This document shows, one piece after another, positions 8,567-39,660 of a stretch of DNA of 64,000 bases. The stretch comes from Crossiella cryophila (lineage in GTDB: Bacteria > Actinomycetota > Actinomycetes > Mycobacteriales > Pseudonocardiaceae). Every line of letters starts with the position of its first letter. The first letter of the stretch is position 1. The stretch lies in the NCBI RefSeq assembly GCF_014204915.1, contig NZ_JACHMH010000001.1:5171501-5235500 (forward strand), in the 5' to 3' direction. The translations under genes and the position numbers were made by a program. The notes under the pieces are model-generated. The model had not been told where the DNA came from. It worked only from the letters and a program-made list of their open reading frames with translations, and did not search any database.

Positions 8567-8914
8567 CCCGTACACCACGGGCGGCTTCACCGCGTCCAGG
8601 GCGAATTCCGCCGGCCGCTCGCCAACGCACCAGAGCACCGCCCGGTGCCGGGCCTGTTCCACCATGGCGCGGCTGAGCACGCCGGGGTCGGCCGGGGCGG
8701 CCGGGCCGGAGAGTGCTTCGGGATGGTCCCAGACCTGCACGAACACGTCGATGGTGATCAGCTCGGCGGCCAGTTCGTCGTCGGTGATGGCCTGACTGGC
8801 CTGGAAAACCTCTTCGCTGAGCTGGTCGTGCAGTTCCACCATGGCCGCCCACTCCCGGTCCTGGATTCGGGTGAGCAACTCAGGGAAGACCATGGCGAAC
8901 GAGTCCCGGTGCAT
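8552..8914 (-). CDS. Stand-alone sigma-70 region-2-like protein
   Basis: A 120-residue protein whose helical pattern resembles ECF sigma region 2: LLTRIQDREWAAMVELHDQL, then EVFQASQAITDDELAAELI, then TIDVFVQVWDHPEAL, followed by a segment like the AWL..ARNRAID block (MVEQARHRAVLWC). No region 4 DNA-binding helix-turn-helix follows; the protein ends about 30 residues later. It could bind core RNA polymerase or an anti-sigma factor without recognising a -35 box, or be a decayed sigma factor. GGAAG lies 7 bases before the ATG. The resemblance is read by eye and moderate. Confidence 0.6.
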   Translation of the reverse strand: MHRDSFAMVFPELLTRIQDREWAAMVELHDQLSEEVFQASQAITDDELAAELITIDVFVQVWDHPEALSGPAAPADPGVLSRAMVEQARHRAVLWCVGERPAEFALDAVKPPVVYGRLRS

Positions 8915-9084
8915 GGCAGCACTTCCGTTCTTACGGTCGTGGTGCCGCCGGGGTCTGGGGCGGTGAGGTCTGGACGCTGAGCATAGTTCCGGTCACCAGT
9001 AGTGACCATTGGCGACCGGGTGAAGTGCGCGCCCGACCGGGGGTAGGGCTACGGTGTAGCCGCGAGGACCGCAGGTGGCGAGAG

Positions 9085-9810
9085 GTGACCGACGTGGGCA
9101 CGGATCGGCGCCGCGACATCCTGGTGGTGATCGACGAGATCGCCAGCTCTGCCCGGCAACCGGTCAACATCCAGCACGTCTGCCTGGCCTGCCGGCGCGG
9201 GTTGACCGCGACCGGGGTGGCGATCTACCTGGTCGGTGCGGCGCAACCGATCGAGGTCGTCGGACCGCTGGGGGAGGAGATGGCCGAGCTGCAGGTCACC
9301 CTTGGTGAAGGGCCGGTCTCCGAGGTCGTGCGGCAGAACCAGCCGGTGTTCGTGCCGAACCTGGTGAACTCCGGCAGCACCCGCCGCTGGCCTGCCTTCG
9401 CACCCGCCGCGCTCTCCCTCGGGGTGGCCTCGGTGTTCGTGCTGCCCTTGACGCTGGGCGCGATCGCACTGGGCGCGCTGGAGATCTGCCGGGAGGTCGA
9501 GGGCCCGCTCTCGCCCGCGGAACTCGCGGACGCGTTGCTGTGCGCGGACACCGCGACCACGTTGCTGCTCAGCCGATCGGCCGGCCCGGCGGCAGGCGAG
9601 TTGCCGCACACCGAGCCGGAGGGGCGCTGGGCGGTGGTGCACCAGGCGACCGGCATGGTGTCGGTGCAGCTGGACACCGATCTGGACCAGGCGTTCCTGC
9701 GACTGCGGGCGCACGCCTACGGCACCGACCGCCGGCTGTCCGAGGTGGCGGCCGACGTGGTGGCGCGCAGACTGAATTTCACCCCGGACACCAACGAGAA
9801 ACAGAGGTGA
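9085..9810 (+). CDS. GAF-ANTAR regulator (first of a tandem pair)
   Basis: A roughly 240-residue protein with an N-terminal GAF sensor domain (VCLACRRGLTATGVAIYLVG ... GEGPVSEVVRQNQPVFVPNL) and a C-terminal ANTAR RNA-binding domain (VVHQATGMVSVQL ... SEVAADVVARRL). ANTAR proteins act as transcription antiterminators. GTG codons at 9085 and 9094 are both plausible starts; AGAGG sits 8 bases before the second. An upstream GTG at 9025 would add an unconserved Arg-rich stretch. It ends 6 bases before the next gene, which has the same architecture. Confidence 0.85.
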   Translation: MTDVGTDRRRDILVVIDEIASSARQPVNIQHVCLACRRGLTATGVAIYLVGAAQPIEVVGPLGEEMAELQVTLGEGPVSEVVRQNQPVFVPNLVNSGSTRRWPAFAPAALSLGVASVFVLPLTLGAIALGALEICREVEGPLSPAELADALLCADTATTLLLSRSAGPAAGELPHTEPEGRWAVVHQATGMVSVQLDTDLDQAFLRLRAHAYGTDRRLSEVAADVVARRLNFTPDTNEKQR

Positions 9811-9816
9811 GGTCAC

Positions 9817-10557
9817 GTGTTGGACAGGCGGGTCGCGCAGACCTTCGTCGAGCTGGCGGACACCCTCGTGCTGGGGTTCGACACCATCGACTTCCTGCAC
9901 ACCCTGACCGAGCGTTGCGTCGAGCTGCTGGAGGTGGACGCGGTCGGGATCCTGCTGGTGGACCAGCGGGGCGCGCTGAACCTGGTGGCCGCCTCCACCG
10001 AGCAGGCCCGGATGCTGGAGCTGTTCCAGCTGCAGGACGAGGAAGGCCCCTGCCTGGACTGCTTCCGCACCGGACTGCCGGTGGGCTGCCCTGACCTGGG
10101 CGCGGAGCCACAGCGCTGGCCGCGGTTCAGCGTCGCGGCCGGTGAGCAGGGCTTCGCCGCGGTGCAGGCGGTGCCGATGCGGTTGCGCGAGGAGGTCATC
10201 GGCGCGCTGAACCTGTTCGGCAGCACCGCGGGCGGCATCTCGGCCGAGGCGATCGCGCTGGCGCAGTCCTTCGCCAATGTGGCCACGATCAGCATCCTGC
10301 AGGTGCGCGCGCTCCGGCACAGCGAGATGGTCGCCGAGCAGCTGCAGACCGCGCTGAACAGCCGGATCATGATCGAGCAGGCGAAGGGGATCCTGACCGA
10401 GCGGCTGCAGATCGGTATCGCGGACGCGTTCGCGCTGATGCGCAACCACGCCCGCGGCACCAATCAGTTCCTCTCCGACGTGGCCCAGCAGGTGATCTCG
10501 CGATCGCCCGAGGTGGCCGACCTGCTCAAGGCCAGGCCACCCCGGCCGGGCCGGTAG
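9817..10557 (+). CDS. GAF-ANTAR regulator (second of a tandem pair)
   Basis: A 246-residue protein with a GAF domain (residues about 20-160, DEEGPCLDCFRTG motif) and a typical ANTAR domain (residues about 175-235, IMIEQAKGILTERL). The start is a GTG with AGAGGTGAGG upstream, overlapping the end of the previous gene's ribosome-site region, so the two are co-transcribed. No target terminator hairpins were found next to them; targets are probably elsewhere. It converges on the lipopeptide operon with only 12 bases between stops. Confidence 0.88.
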   Translation: MLDRRVAQTFVELADTLVLGFDTIDFLHTLTERCVELLEVDAVGILLVDQRGALNLVAASTEQARMLELFQLQDEEGPCLDCFRTGLPVGCPDLGAEPQRWPRFSVAAGEQGFAAVQAVPMRLREEVIGALNLFGSTAGGISAEAIALAQSFANVATISILQVRALRHSEMVAEQLQTALNSRIMIEQAKGILTERLQIGIADAFALMRNHARGTNQFLSDVAQQVISRSPEVADLLKARPPRPGR

Positions 10558-10569
10558 CCGGCCTCGTGC

Positions 10570-11856
10570 TCACCAGGCGGTCGTCGCCGGTACCCGGTCG
10601 GCCACCGCCTGCCGGATGCCCTCCAGCAGGGTGCGCGCCCGCAGCGAGAGCAGGCTGAACGAACCCGCGTCGCCGAGTCCGTGGCTGTGCTCGCACAGGC
10701 CGTTGAGGAACAGCGGCGGCACCTCGCCGGGCACCCGGTAGTCCCGCTGCACCAGCAGCACGCCGTCCTCGTCGGTGGCCAGCGCGGGCGCGATGGGGGC
10801 GAGCAGGGCGGGGTGGCGTTCCTGGTGTTCGGCCGGGCCGAGGTCGCGGAAGCCGGTGCCCAGCACCACCAGGTCGGCCGAGAGCACGGTGTCCGCGCCG
10901 GTATTGACCTCGTGCAGGGACAGCCGCACCCCGGAGTCGTCCCGGCTGACCGCGGTGATCTCGTTGTTGCCGTGCAGTTCCAGGCGGGTCTGCCCGTCGA
11001 TGCTGTCCTCGTAGCGGCGCACGTACAGGGCTTCCAGCACGTCCAGGTCCACTGTGGAGTAATTGCTCGGGCGGAGCTGCTGGTCCAGGCGGGCCTTGCC
11101 GGTTTTGCCCGCGTGGAAGTAGTAGTCGGTGAACTCCGGGAAGTAGGCCTGTTCGGAGAACGGGCTGTGGTCCTTCTGCCGGTAGCCGAAACTCCGCATC
11201 ACCGCGAGCACCCGGTCCTGGGAACCGCTGTGCAGGTCCAGGGCGATCTCGGCCGCGCTCTGGCTGGCGCCGATCACGGCCACCGTCAACGGGCGGCCCA
11301 GCCGGGTCCTGGCTTCGGTGATCCGCCACTGGTAGTCGTTGCTGTGGCAGACCTGCGGGCCCAGGTGCGGGGCGAAGACCTCGGGGATGTGCGGGGTGCG
11401 GCCGGTGCCGTAGACCAGGCTGCGGCCGCGGTGGGTCTGGCCGCCGGTGGTGGTGACCAGGTAGTGCTCGCCGTCGGTCTCGATCGCGCTGACCCGGCTG
11501 TTGTAGGCGACCACCGCGCTGAGCTGTTCGGCCACCCAGCGCACGTACCTGGCGTAGTCCTTGCGCAGCGGGAACTGCGTTGGCACGTTGAGGAAATCGA
11601 GCAGGCGGCCGGTCTCGTGCAGGTAGTTGAGGAAGGTGTAGCGGCTGCGCGGGTTGCGCAGGGTGGCCAGGTCGCGGCTGGGGTGGTGCTGGGTGTCCGA
11701 GCCGGACAGCAGCATGCCCGGCTGCCAGGCCGGTTCCGCGCGGGCCTCCAGGAACCGGCAGGACAGCTCCGGAGCCTCCTCCGCCAGCGCGGCGGCCAGC
11801 GCGATGCCGCCTGGGCCGAAGCCGATGCCCAGGACGTCGACCACGGTTTCGCTCAT
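10570..11856 (-). CDS. L-ornithine/L-lysine-type N-monooxygenase (SidA/IucD/PvdA family)
   Basis: A 428-residue FAD/NADPH enzyme that N-hydroxylates the side-chain amine of a diamino acid. The FAD motif GIGFGPGGIALA lies near residue 10, the NADPH-binding motif VIGASQSAAEIALD near the middle, and DLVVLGTGFRD near residue 330. Substrates in the family are ornithine, lysine or related diamines. It is the last gene of the leftward lipopeptide operon, 14 bases after the diaminobutyrate aminotransferase, so diaminobutyrate is a possible unusual substrate. The product may be a hydroxamate precursor or an N-N bond precursor. The exact substrate cannot be read from sequence. Confidence 0.88.
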   Translation of the reverse strand: MSETVVDVLGIGFGPGGIALAAALAEEAPELSCRFLEARAEPAWQPGMLLSGSDTQHHPSRDLATLRNPRSRYTFLNYLHETGRLLDFLNVPTQFPLRKDYARYVRWVAEQLSAVVAYNSRVSAIETDGEHYLVTTTGGQTHRGRSLVYGTGRTPHIPEVFAPHLGPQVCHSNDYQWRITEARTRLGRPLTVAVIGASQSAAEIALDLHSGSQDRVLAVMRSFGYRQKDHSPFSEQAYFPEFTDYYFHAGKTGKARLDQQLRPSNYSTVDLDVLEALYVRRYEDSIDGQTRLELHGNNEITAVSRDDSGVRLSLHEVNTGADTVLSADLVVLGTGFRDLGPAEHQERHPALLAPIAPALATDEDGVLLVQRDYRVPGEVPPLFLNGLCEHSHGLGDAGSFSLLSLRARTLLEGIRQAVADRVPATTAW

Positions 11857-11870
11857 CGGGGTGCTGCCTT

Positions 11871-13112
11871 TCAGACGGCGACGTCGAGGGTGGCGACGTC
11901 GGTGACTACTGAGCCGATCGTGTCGGCCACGGTGCTCCACTCGGAGCGGGACATGGTCAGCGGCGGCAGGAACTTCAGCACGTGCCCGTCCCCGCTGCTC
12001 TCGGCGATCACGTTGGCGCGGAACAGGTTCGACCGGATGTGCTCGACCAGCGCGGTGCTGGCGAAGCGCAGCCCGCTCATCGCGCCGCGCCCGGCGACCT
12101 CGGCGGTGCCCGCGGGCAGGGCGGCGGCCAGGCCGGTCAGGGTGGCCCTGATGTCCTCGGCCAGGGTCAGCGCGTGCGCCGGGAACTCGTTGCCCGCCCA
12201 CAGGTCCAGGGCCGCGGTACCGGCCACGAAGGCCAGGTTGTGGCCGCGGAAGGTGCCGTTGTGCTCACCGGGTGCCCAGCGGTCGTACTCCCGCCGGATC
12301 AGCAGCGCGGCCATCGGCAAACCCATGCCGCTCAACGACTTCGACAGGCACACCAGGTCCGGTCGCAGTTCCGGGTAGCCGTCGAAGCTGAAGAAGGTGC
12401 CGGTGCGCCCGCAGCCGGCCTGGATGTCGTCCACGATCACCAGCGCGCCAAGGGAATCGGCGAGCCTGCGCAGGTTGGCCAGCCAGGCCCGGCTCGCCAC
12501 GTTGAGGCCGCCCTCGCCCTGCACGGTCTCCAGGATGAACGCCGCGGGTGGCTCGGCCTGTTCGGCCAGCGCGAAGGCGGAATCGTCGTAGGGCAGCACG
12601 GTGACATCGCGCAGCGGCACCCCGGCCGCGCCCCGCAGCAGCGGGTTGGCGGTGGTGGCCAGCGAACCCAGCGACACCCCGTGGAACCCGTGCGCGAAGC
12701 TGATCACGTTGCTACGACCGGTGATCTTACGGGCCAATTTGAGCGCCGCCTCCACCGCGAGGGTGCCTGCCGGGCCGGGGAACTGCAGGACGTGGTCGTC
12801 CATGCCGCGCGGCGCGAGCACGACCTCGTTGAAGCGGGCCAGGAAATCGGCCTTGGCGGTGGTGTAGAGGTCAAGGGACTGCACTGGTCCGCCGCCGGTC
12901 AGGTAGGCCACGACCCTGGCCACCATGTCCGGTGGGTTGTGCCCGTAGTTCAGCGCGCCCGCCCCGCACAGCAGGTCGGTGTAGCGCGTTCCGTCGCGAT
13001 CCCACAGATACGCGCCCTGCGCCCGCTCGAAGACGGCGGGGAAACTGCGGCAGTAGCTGCGCACGTTGGACTCGTGGCGCTCGAACACGGTGCTGAGGTC
13101 GGACTCGGGCAT
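11871..13112 (-). CDS. Diaminobutyrate-2-oxoglutarate aminotransferase (EctB/DABA-AT type)
   Basis: A 413-residue class III PLP aminotransferase expected to turn aspartate semialdehyde plus glutamate into L-2,4-diaminobutyrate. Typical segments are GAGALNYGHNPPDM near residue 50, FAHGFHGVSLGSLA, VDDIQAGCGRTG for the PLP-binding Asp and LSKSLSGMGLPMA with the Schiff-base Lys near residue 262. AAGGAG sits 8 bases before the ATG at 13112. No ectoine synthase or acetyltransferase is nearby, so the product is probably a building block for the NRPS rather than ectoine. Confidence 0.9.
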   Translation of the reverse strand: MPESDLSTVFERHESNVRSYCRSFPAVFERAQGAYLWDRDGTRYTDLLCGAGALNYGHNPPDMVARVVAYLTGGGPVQSLDLYTTAKADFLARFNEVVLAPRGMDDHVLQFPGPAGTLAVEAALKLARKITGRSNVISFAHGFHGVSLGSLATTANPLLRGAAGVPLRDVTVLPYDDSAFALAEQAEPPAAFILETVQGEGGLNVASRAWLANLRRLADSLGALVIVDDIQAGCGRTGTFFSFDGYPELRPDLVCLSKSLSGMGLPMAALLIRREYDRWAPGEHNGTFRGHNLAFVAGTAALDLWAGNEFPAHALTLAEDIRATLTGLAAALPAGTAEVAGRGAMSGLRFASTALVEHIRSNLFRANVIAESSGDGHVLKFLPPLTMSRSEWSTVADTIGSVVTDVATLDVAV

Positions 13113-13149
13113 TGGCGGTACTCCTTGTTCGTGCGGGTGCGGCCGGTGC

Positions 13150-14373
13150 TCACCTGGACAGGCGCACCGGGAGACTTCGGTAGCCGCTGAGCATGTTCGA
13201 GTAGATGGGCAGGGCAGGCCCCGCCGGTTCGATGGCGGCGACCTGGTCGCGCAGGGCGGTGAGCATCGCGGTGATCTCCGCCTTGCCCAGGTAGGCGCCG
13301 ACGCAGTAGTGCGGGCCGTGGCCGAAGGACAGGTGCTTGTTGGGGGTGCGGCCCAGGTCGAAGCGATCCGGGTCGGGGAAACGGGCCTCGTCCCGGTTGG
13401 CCGAGGCGTTCCAGACGGTGACGATCTCGCCCTTGGCGATCCGGACGCCGTTGAGCGTGCTGTCCTGGGTGGCCGTCCGGCCGAAGTGGATGGCCGGGGT
13501 GGTCCACCGCAGCACCTCGTCGGCGGCCGATTCCACTGTGACCGCACCGGATTTCAGTGCCGCCCACTGGTCGGGGTGTTCGGTGAAGGCCAGCACCGCG
13601 CCGATCATGGACAGCCTGCTGGTCTCGTCGCCGCCGAGGATGAGGCTGTAGCAGTTGGCCACCACCTCGTCCTGGGTCAGCGGTTGACCGCCGACGGTGC
13701 CGGTGACCAGCACGCTCACCGCGTCCGTGCCCGGGTTCCGCCGCCGCTCTTCCGCGAGTTTGCCGAAGTAGCTGAGGATGTCGTTGCGGGCCTGCCAGAT
13801 CTCGAACGGCGTCTGGTCGGCAGTGTCGGAGCTGAGCGCGGTTTTGGTCAGTCCCAACAGGAACTCCCGATCCTCGACCGGAACGCCAAGCAGGTCGCAG
13901 ATCACGGTGATCGGCAGTTTGCCCGCCACGTCCACCGCGAAGTCGCAGACCTCCTGGTCGAGTGCGGCGTTGACCAGTTCCCGGCTGTTCTGCTCGACCG
14001 CCTGGACGACGCCGGTGAGCACCCGGGGGGAGAACGCCTTGAGCAGCACGCTGCGCAGGTCCCGGTGCCGGGACCCGTCGGTGACCGCGGCCATCACCCC
14101 GCTGGCGGAGTCGCCGCCCTGCAACAGGGTGGCCAGCACGTTGCCGCCAGCCGAGCTGAACCGGTCCGTGTCCAGGTAGACCTCGGCCGCGTCGGCGAAG
14201 CGGGTGACCACCCAGAAACCGGGCGCCCTACCGACCGGTCGGTGCCGGTGTACCGGCTCCGAGCGGCGCAGTGTGCGCCAGACCTCGCTGAGGTCCTGCT
14301 CGGCGTGCAGCCGCGGGTCGGCCAGGTCCAGCTCGGCCAGCGACCGCGGTGCCACGAGCGTGCGGGTGCTCAT
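13150..14373 (-). CDS. Cytochrome P450, probable NRPS tailoring hydroxylase
   Basis: A 407-residue soluble bacterial P450. The I-helix motif LGGDETSR, the K-helix E-x-x-R (EVLR) and the haem loop FGHGPHYCVGAYL are intact. The ATG at 14373 shares one base with the upstream oxygenase stop, so translation is coupled; a GTG directly before it is an alternative. The position between NRPS, MbtH and precursor genes suggests oxidation of an amino acid while bound to a carrier domain, as in NovI/NikQ-type P450s, or of the finished peptide. Which residue is modified is unknown. Confidence 0.88.
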   Translation of the reverse strand: MSTRTLVAPRSLAELDLADPRLHAEQDLSEVWRTLRRSEPVHRHRPVGRAPGFWVVTRFADAAEVYLDTDRFSSAGGNVLATLLQGGDSASGVMAAVTDGSRHRDLRSVLLKAFSPRVLTGVVQAVEQNSRELVNAALDQEVCDFAVDVAGKLPITVICDLLGVPVEDREFLLGLTKTALSSDTADQTPFEIWQARNDILSYFGKLAEERRRNPGTDAVSVLVTGTVGGQPLTQDEVVANCYSLILGGDETSRLSMIGAVLAFTEHPDQWAALKSGAVTVESAADEVLRWTTPAIHFGRTATQDSTLNGVRIAKGEIVTVWNASANRDEARFPDPDRFDLGRTPNKHLSFGHGPHYCVGAYLGKAEITAMLTALRDQVAAIEPAGPALPIYSNMLSGYRSLPVRLSR

Positions 14374-15335
14374 CACTTCACCAGCACATTTCCGTCGGCG
14401 GGGCGGTGGTCGCGGGAGCGGCGCAGGTCGGTGAAGGAGAAGGTGCGCTGCAACCAGCGGTCCTGCCCGTCATAGCGCGGGGTGAACTCCGAGCGGCCGT
14501 GCAGGGTGACCCGGTTGTCCACAATGGCCAGATCGCCGGGCCGCAGCCGCACGCCGTCGTAGGTGCGCCGGATGACCTGGCTCAGCTCGGCCAGCGCGAC
14601 CCGGCCCGGTTCGGTCAGCGCCCGGGTGGCTGCCTCGTCGAAGCACAGGTCGGGGTCGGCCGGGTCACCGCTGAGGATGGCGTGCACCACGCCCTCGCCG
14701 TTGCCGCCGAAGGAGGGCGGGGCCTCGGTGACGAACTCGGCCCGGCCCAGCGCGTCCCTGGACTGGGCGGAGAGTTCGGGCAGGATCCGCCGGGTGCAGC
14801 AGGTGCGCAGTTCGGCGATGCCCTCGTGGTCGGCGCGCAGGCAGAGCAGCAGCACGTAGTCCGGGCGGTGCGGGTGGAAGGCGTTCTCGGTGTGGAAGGT
14901 CAGTTCCACCGAGCCCGCGTTGCCCTGGAACTCCTCCTGACCGGGCACCGGCACCACGTCCTGGACCAGCGCGCCGGACTTCTCCGCGGCGAAGGAGGCC
15001 GGATCGCCCAGTCCGCTGGCGATGAGCAGCAGCACGGCCGCGCCGGGCGCCGGATCCCGTTGCACGGAACCGGGTACCGACGGGGTGGGCGGGACCAGGC
15101 CGACCGGCAGCCCGGTCAGCAGCAGCCTGCCGTCGGGGCCGGAGTGGCGGCGGAACTCCCGGAGCCTGCCGCGCAGGTCGGCCGGGGTGTCCTCCCACAG
15201 CCTGCGGGCCTGGGCCACCCAGGCCGGGTCGTCCACGCGTTCGCCCGCGCGGGCCAGCAGACCGGCGGCGACCGTGCCAAAACCGGCCAGCTCCGCCTCG
15301 GCTAGTGCCGGGGTGAGGGTGTCGGTGCCGGTCAC
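14373..15335 (-). CDS. Fe(II)/2-oxoglutarate amino acid beta-hydroxylase (AsnO/VioC type)
   Basis: A 320-residue clavaminate-synthase-like oxygenase. The facial-triad motif [20 protein letters not shown] (H-x-E) matches the asparagine oxygenase AsnO and arginine oxygenase VioC subgroup. A distal His ([11 protein letters not shown]) and the 2-oxoglutarate Arg in RWLQRTF complete the site. AsnO and VioC hydroxylate free L-Asn or L-Arg at C3. Two NRPS modules read as Asn-like, so free Asn is the favoured substrate and 3-hydroxy-Asn the favoured product; Arg or Orn are alternatives. Its GTG overlaps the MbtH stop (GTGA). Confidence 0.87.
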   Translation of the reverse strand: MTGTDTLTPALAEAELAGFGTVAAGLLARAGERVDDPAWVAQARRLWEDTPADLRGRLREFRRHSGPDGRLLLTGLPVGLVPPTPSVPGSVQRDPAPGAAVLLLIASGLGDPASFAAEKSGALVQDVVPVPGQEEFQGNAGSVELTFHTENAFHPHRPDYVLLLCLRADHEGIAELRTCCTRRILPELSAQSRDALGRAEFVTEAPPSFGGNGEGVVHAILSGDPADPDLCFDEAATRALTEPGRVALAELSQVIRRTYDGVRLRPGDLAIVDNRVTLHGRSEFTPRYDGQDRWLQRTFSFTDLRRSRDHRPADGNVLVK

Positions 15336-15541
15336 TTGCCCATCGCCTCGATCAGGCTCTGCGGCCGCAGGTCGGTCCACTCGCGCTCGACGTAGTCCAG
15401 GCAGGCCGGGCGGGTGTCCGGGCCGAACACGCTGTCCCAGCCGTCCGGGATGGCCACGAAGTCGGGCCACAGCGAGTGCTGGTTCTCGGCGTTGACCAGG
15501 ACCCGGTACACGCCGTCGGGGTTCTCGAAGGGGTTGGTCAT
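15332..15541 (-). CDS. MbtH-like NRPS accessory protein
   Basis: A 69-residue protein with the family signature: [24 protein letters not shown], then GW followed by [14 protein letters not shown]. MbtH proteins bind and activate adenylation domains. Its ATG follows the NRPS stop by one base (TGAGATG), so the two are made together. It may serve both the NRPS and the stand-alone A-T protein. Confidence 0.97.
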   Translation of the reverse strand: MTNPFENPDGVYRVLVNAENQHSLWPDFVAIPDGWDSVFGPDTRPACLDYVEREWTDLRPQSLIEAMGK

Positions 15542-15542
15542 C

Positions 15543-37396
<21,854 letters not shown>

Positions 37397-37400
<4 letters not shown>

Positions 37401-39388
37401 TGGCGAGTCTTCTCCTCGATCAGGGTGGCCAGCGCGGTGGTGAGGGCGTCCGCGGTGGGGTGGGTCCAGGCCAGTGCGGGGTCCACCACCAGGTCGTAGC
37501 GGTCCTCGACGTCGGTGGTGATGGCCAGCGTGGTCACCGAGTCCAGGCCGTACTCGACCAGTGGCCGGGCCGGGTCGATGTCGGACGGCTGGCGGCGCAG
37601 GTAGGTGGCCACCCGCGTGATCAGCCAGTCCCGCAGCTCACTGCGCCGCTGCCGGGCACCGGCGAGCAGCGGGTCCTCGTTGGTGTGCAACGGTTCCAGC
37701 CGTCCGTCCAGGTAGTCGCGGCGCATGTCGGAGCGGCGGACCTTGCCGCTGGTGGTGCGCAGCACCGCGCCGGGCCGCACCAGCACCACCCCGCCCACCG
37801 GCACGCCGAACTCGCGGGCGATGGTCTGGGTGGCGGCCTCGGCGATCGTGCCGAGCTGCTCGGGGGAGTAGCTGCCGCGGATCTCCTGCACCAGCACCAC
37901 GGTCTCGCCGGTGGCACCGTCCACTGTGAACGCGACGCTGTGCAGTCCGGCGAGTTCCTCGTGCTGGTCGCGGACCTCGTGCTCGACGTCCTGCGGGTGG
38001 ATGTTGCGGCCGTGCACCACCATGGTGTCCTTGTGCCGCCCGGTGACGAACAGGTCGCCGTCCAGCCGGCCACCCAGGTCGCCGGTGCGCAGGTAGGGCC
38101 CTCGGCCGTCGGCGGTGTGCGCCCCGAAGGTGGCCTCGGTGGCCTGCCGGTTGCCCCAGTAGCCCTGGGCCACGGTGTGCCCGCCCAGCCAGATCTCGCC
38201 GATCCGGCCGTCCGGGCGGACTTCCAGGGTGTGCGGATCGACCACGAGCACGTCGAAGCCGCAGGAGACACCGCAGCCGACCAGGTCCCGGGCGGGCACA
38301 CCCGGTGCGGCGGCCCGCAGTTCGCCCTGTTCCAGTGCCGGCACGTCCACCGGCACCGCGAGTGGGCGCCTGCCGTGGGTGCCGGTGGCCAGCAGGGTGG
38401 CCTCGGCCAGGCCGTAGGTGGGCAGCATCGACTGCGGGCGGAACCCGGCCGGGCCGAAGCGCTCGATGAAGCGGTCCAGGGTGGGCGAGCGGACCGGCTC
38501 GGAGCCGTTGATCGCCGCGCGCCAGCGGGACAGGTCCAGTTCGGCGAGCTGTTCGTCGGTGACCCGGCGGGTGCACTGGTCGTAGCCGAAGTCGGGGGAG
38601 GCGGTGGCCTGCACGTCGAAGCGGTCCAGCACTTTGAGCCAGTGGTGCGGGCGGCGCAGGAACGCGGTCGGGTCGAGCTGGACGAACCCGCTGCCGCACA
38701 GCGTGCCGGTGATCAGGTGCCCGATCAGGCCCATGTCGTGGTAGAGCGGAATCCAGCCGCCCCAACGGGATTGCCGGTCCAGGCCGAAGGTGGTCCGGAT
38801 GCTCTCGGCGTTGTCCAGCAGGTTGCCGTGCCCGACCATCACGCCCTTGGGGCTGCCGGTGGAGCCGGAGGTGTACTGCAACAGCGCCAGGCTGTCGGTG
38901 CTCAGCGCGGGCCTGCGCCAGTCGGCCGGATCGGCCTCGACGGTGTCGGTGACGCCCACCGGCAGCGCGGACAGGCCCTCCTCGGCGGTCCACTTCTCCA
39001 CCGAGTCCAGCGTGGCCGAGTCGGTGAGCAGCACCGCGACGTCGGCGTCCCTGGCGATGCCCGCGGTGCGGTGCCGCTCGTGCCGGTAGCGGCCCGGACG
39101 CGGGCAGGGCACGGCGACCAGGCCGGCGTACAGGCAGCCGTAGAAGGCCACGCCGAACTCCACGCCCGCGTTGAACAGCAGCAGTGCGCGCTCGCCAGGG
39201 GCGAACCGGCCTGCCAGCCAGACCGCCAGTCGCCGGGCCCGCTCATCGAGCTGCGCGTAGGTGAGTCCGATGTGACCCATTGGGTCATCGACATCGGCCA
39301 CGAACGTCACCGCTACGTGTTCAGGCGCATTCTCTGTGCGACTTTGCAGGGCGGATACCAAGTCTTTACTCTTCGACTTTTCGTCCAT
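37397..39388 (-). CDS. Fatty acyl-AMP ligase fused to acyl carrier domain (FAAL-ACP)
   Basis: A 663-residue two-domain protein that activates a fatty acid as acyl-AMP and loads it on its own carrier. The adenylation P-loop [12 protein letters not shown] lies near residue 172, FAAL-type segments [11 protein letters not shown] and FLRRPHHWL follow, and the C-terminal carrier has [12 protein letters not shown] near residue 615. GGAGG lies 9 bases before the ATG. It is the first gene of the leftward operon and hands the acyl chain to the starter C domain of the NRPS. No dedicated fatty-acid synthase or acyl-CoA dehydrogenase is nearby, so the chain is probably taken from the cell's pool. Confidence 0.95.
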
Positions 39389-39563
39389 GCTTCAGGACCT
39401 CCGGGTGTCTACGATGCACTTCGTGAGAGCGGTTTCGCAAGTTTGGAAATCTTTGTCATCCAAGCGAGTGTGAGCGGCGGCACGCCGCGTGGGTTCTAGT
39501 AAATATCTCGTATGTAAGGTGCGTAGCGTGACCGGCTGCTGTGGTACAAACCGCAGGTCAAAG

Positions 39564-39584
39564 TTTCCTTCACGGTGAAGGGAA
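39564..39584. promoter_or_regulatory. 21-bp palindromic operator candidate
   Basis: A perfect 15-bp palindrome CCTTCAC-G-GTGAAGG (39567-39581) extends to 21 bp with one mismatch. A second half-site, GTGAAGGGTTA, lies about 30 bases downstream near 39612. This is the strongest candidate protein-binding site in the shared promoter region. Confidence 0.6.
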
Positions 39585-39642
39585 GTGCTGCGCATCGTAC
39601 GACTACCCAGCGTGAAGGGTTATGTTGTGATCTCGTCAGCTC

Positions 39643-39660
39643 TTTGTCACAAGCGACAAA
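39643..39660 (+). promoter_or_regulatory. Inverted repeat TTTGTC-N6-GACAAA before the exporter gene
   Basis: A perfect 6-bp inverted repeat with a 6-base spacer ends 10 bases before the GTG of the ABC ATPase. It could be an operator or a short hairpin near the ribosome site. The ATPase has no strong Shine-Dalgarno sequence. Confidence 0.45.

Noticed and set aside
10570-11856. Piperazate biosynthesis starting from N-hydroxy-ornithine
   Set aside because: A KtzT-like piperazate synthase was not found in the window, and no A-domain pocket resembled the piperazate code as I recall it.
11871-13112. Ectoine biosynthesis (EctB)
   Set aside because: No ectoine synthase or diaminobutyrate acetyltransferase is present, and the gene sits inside the NRPS operon.
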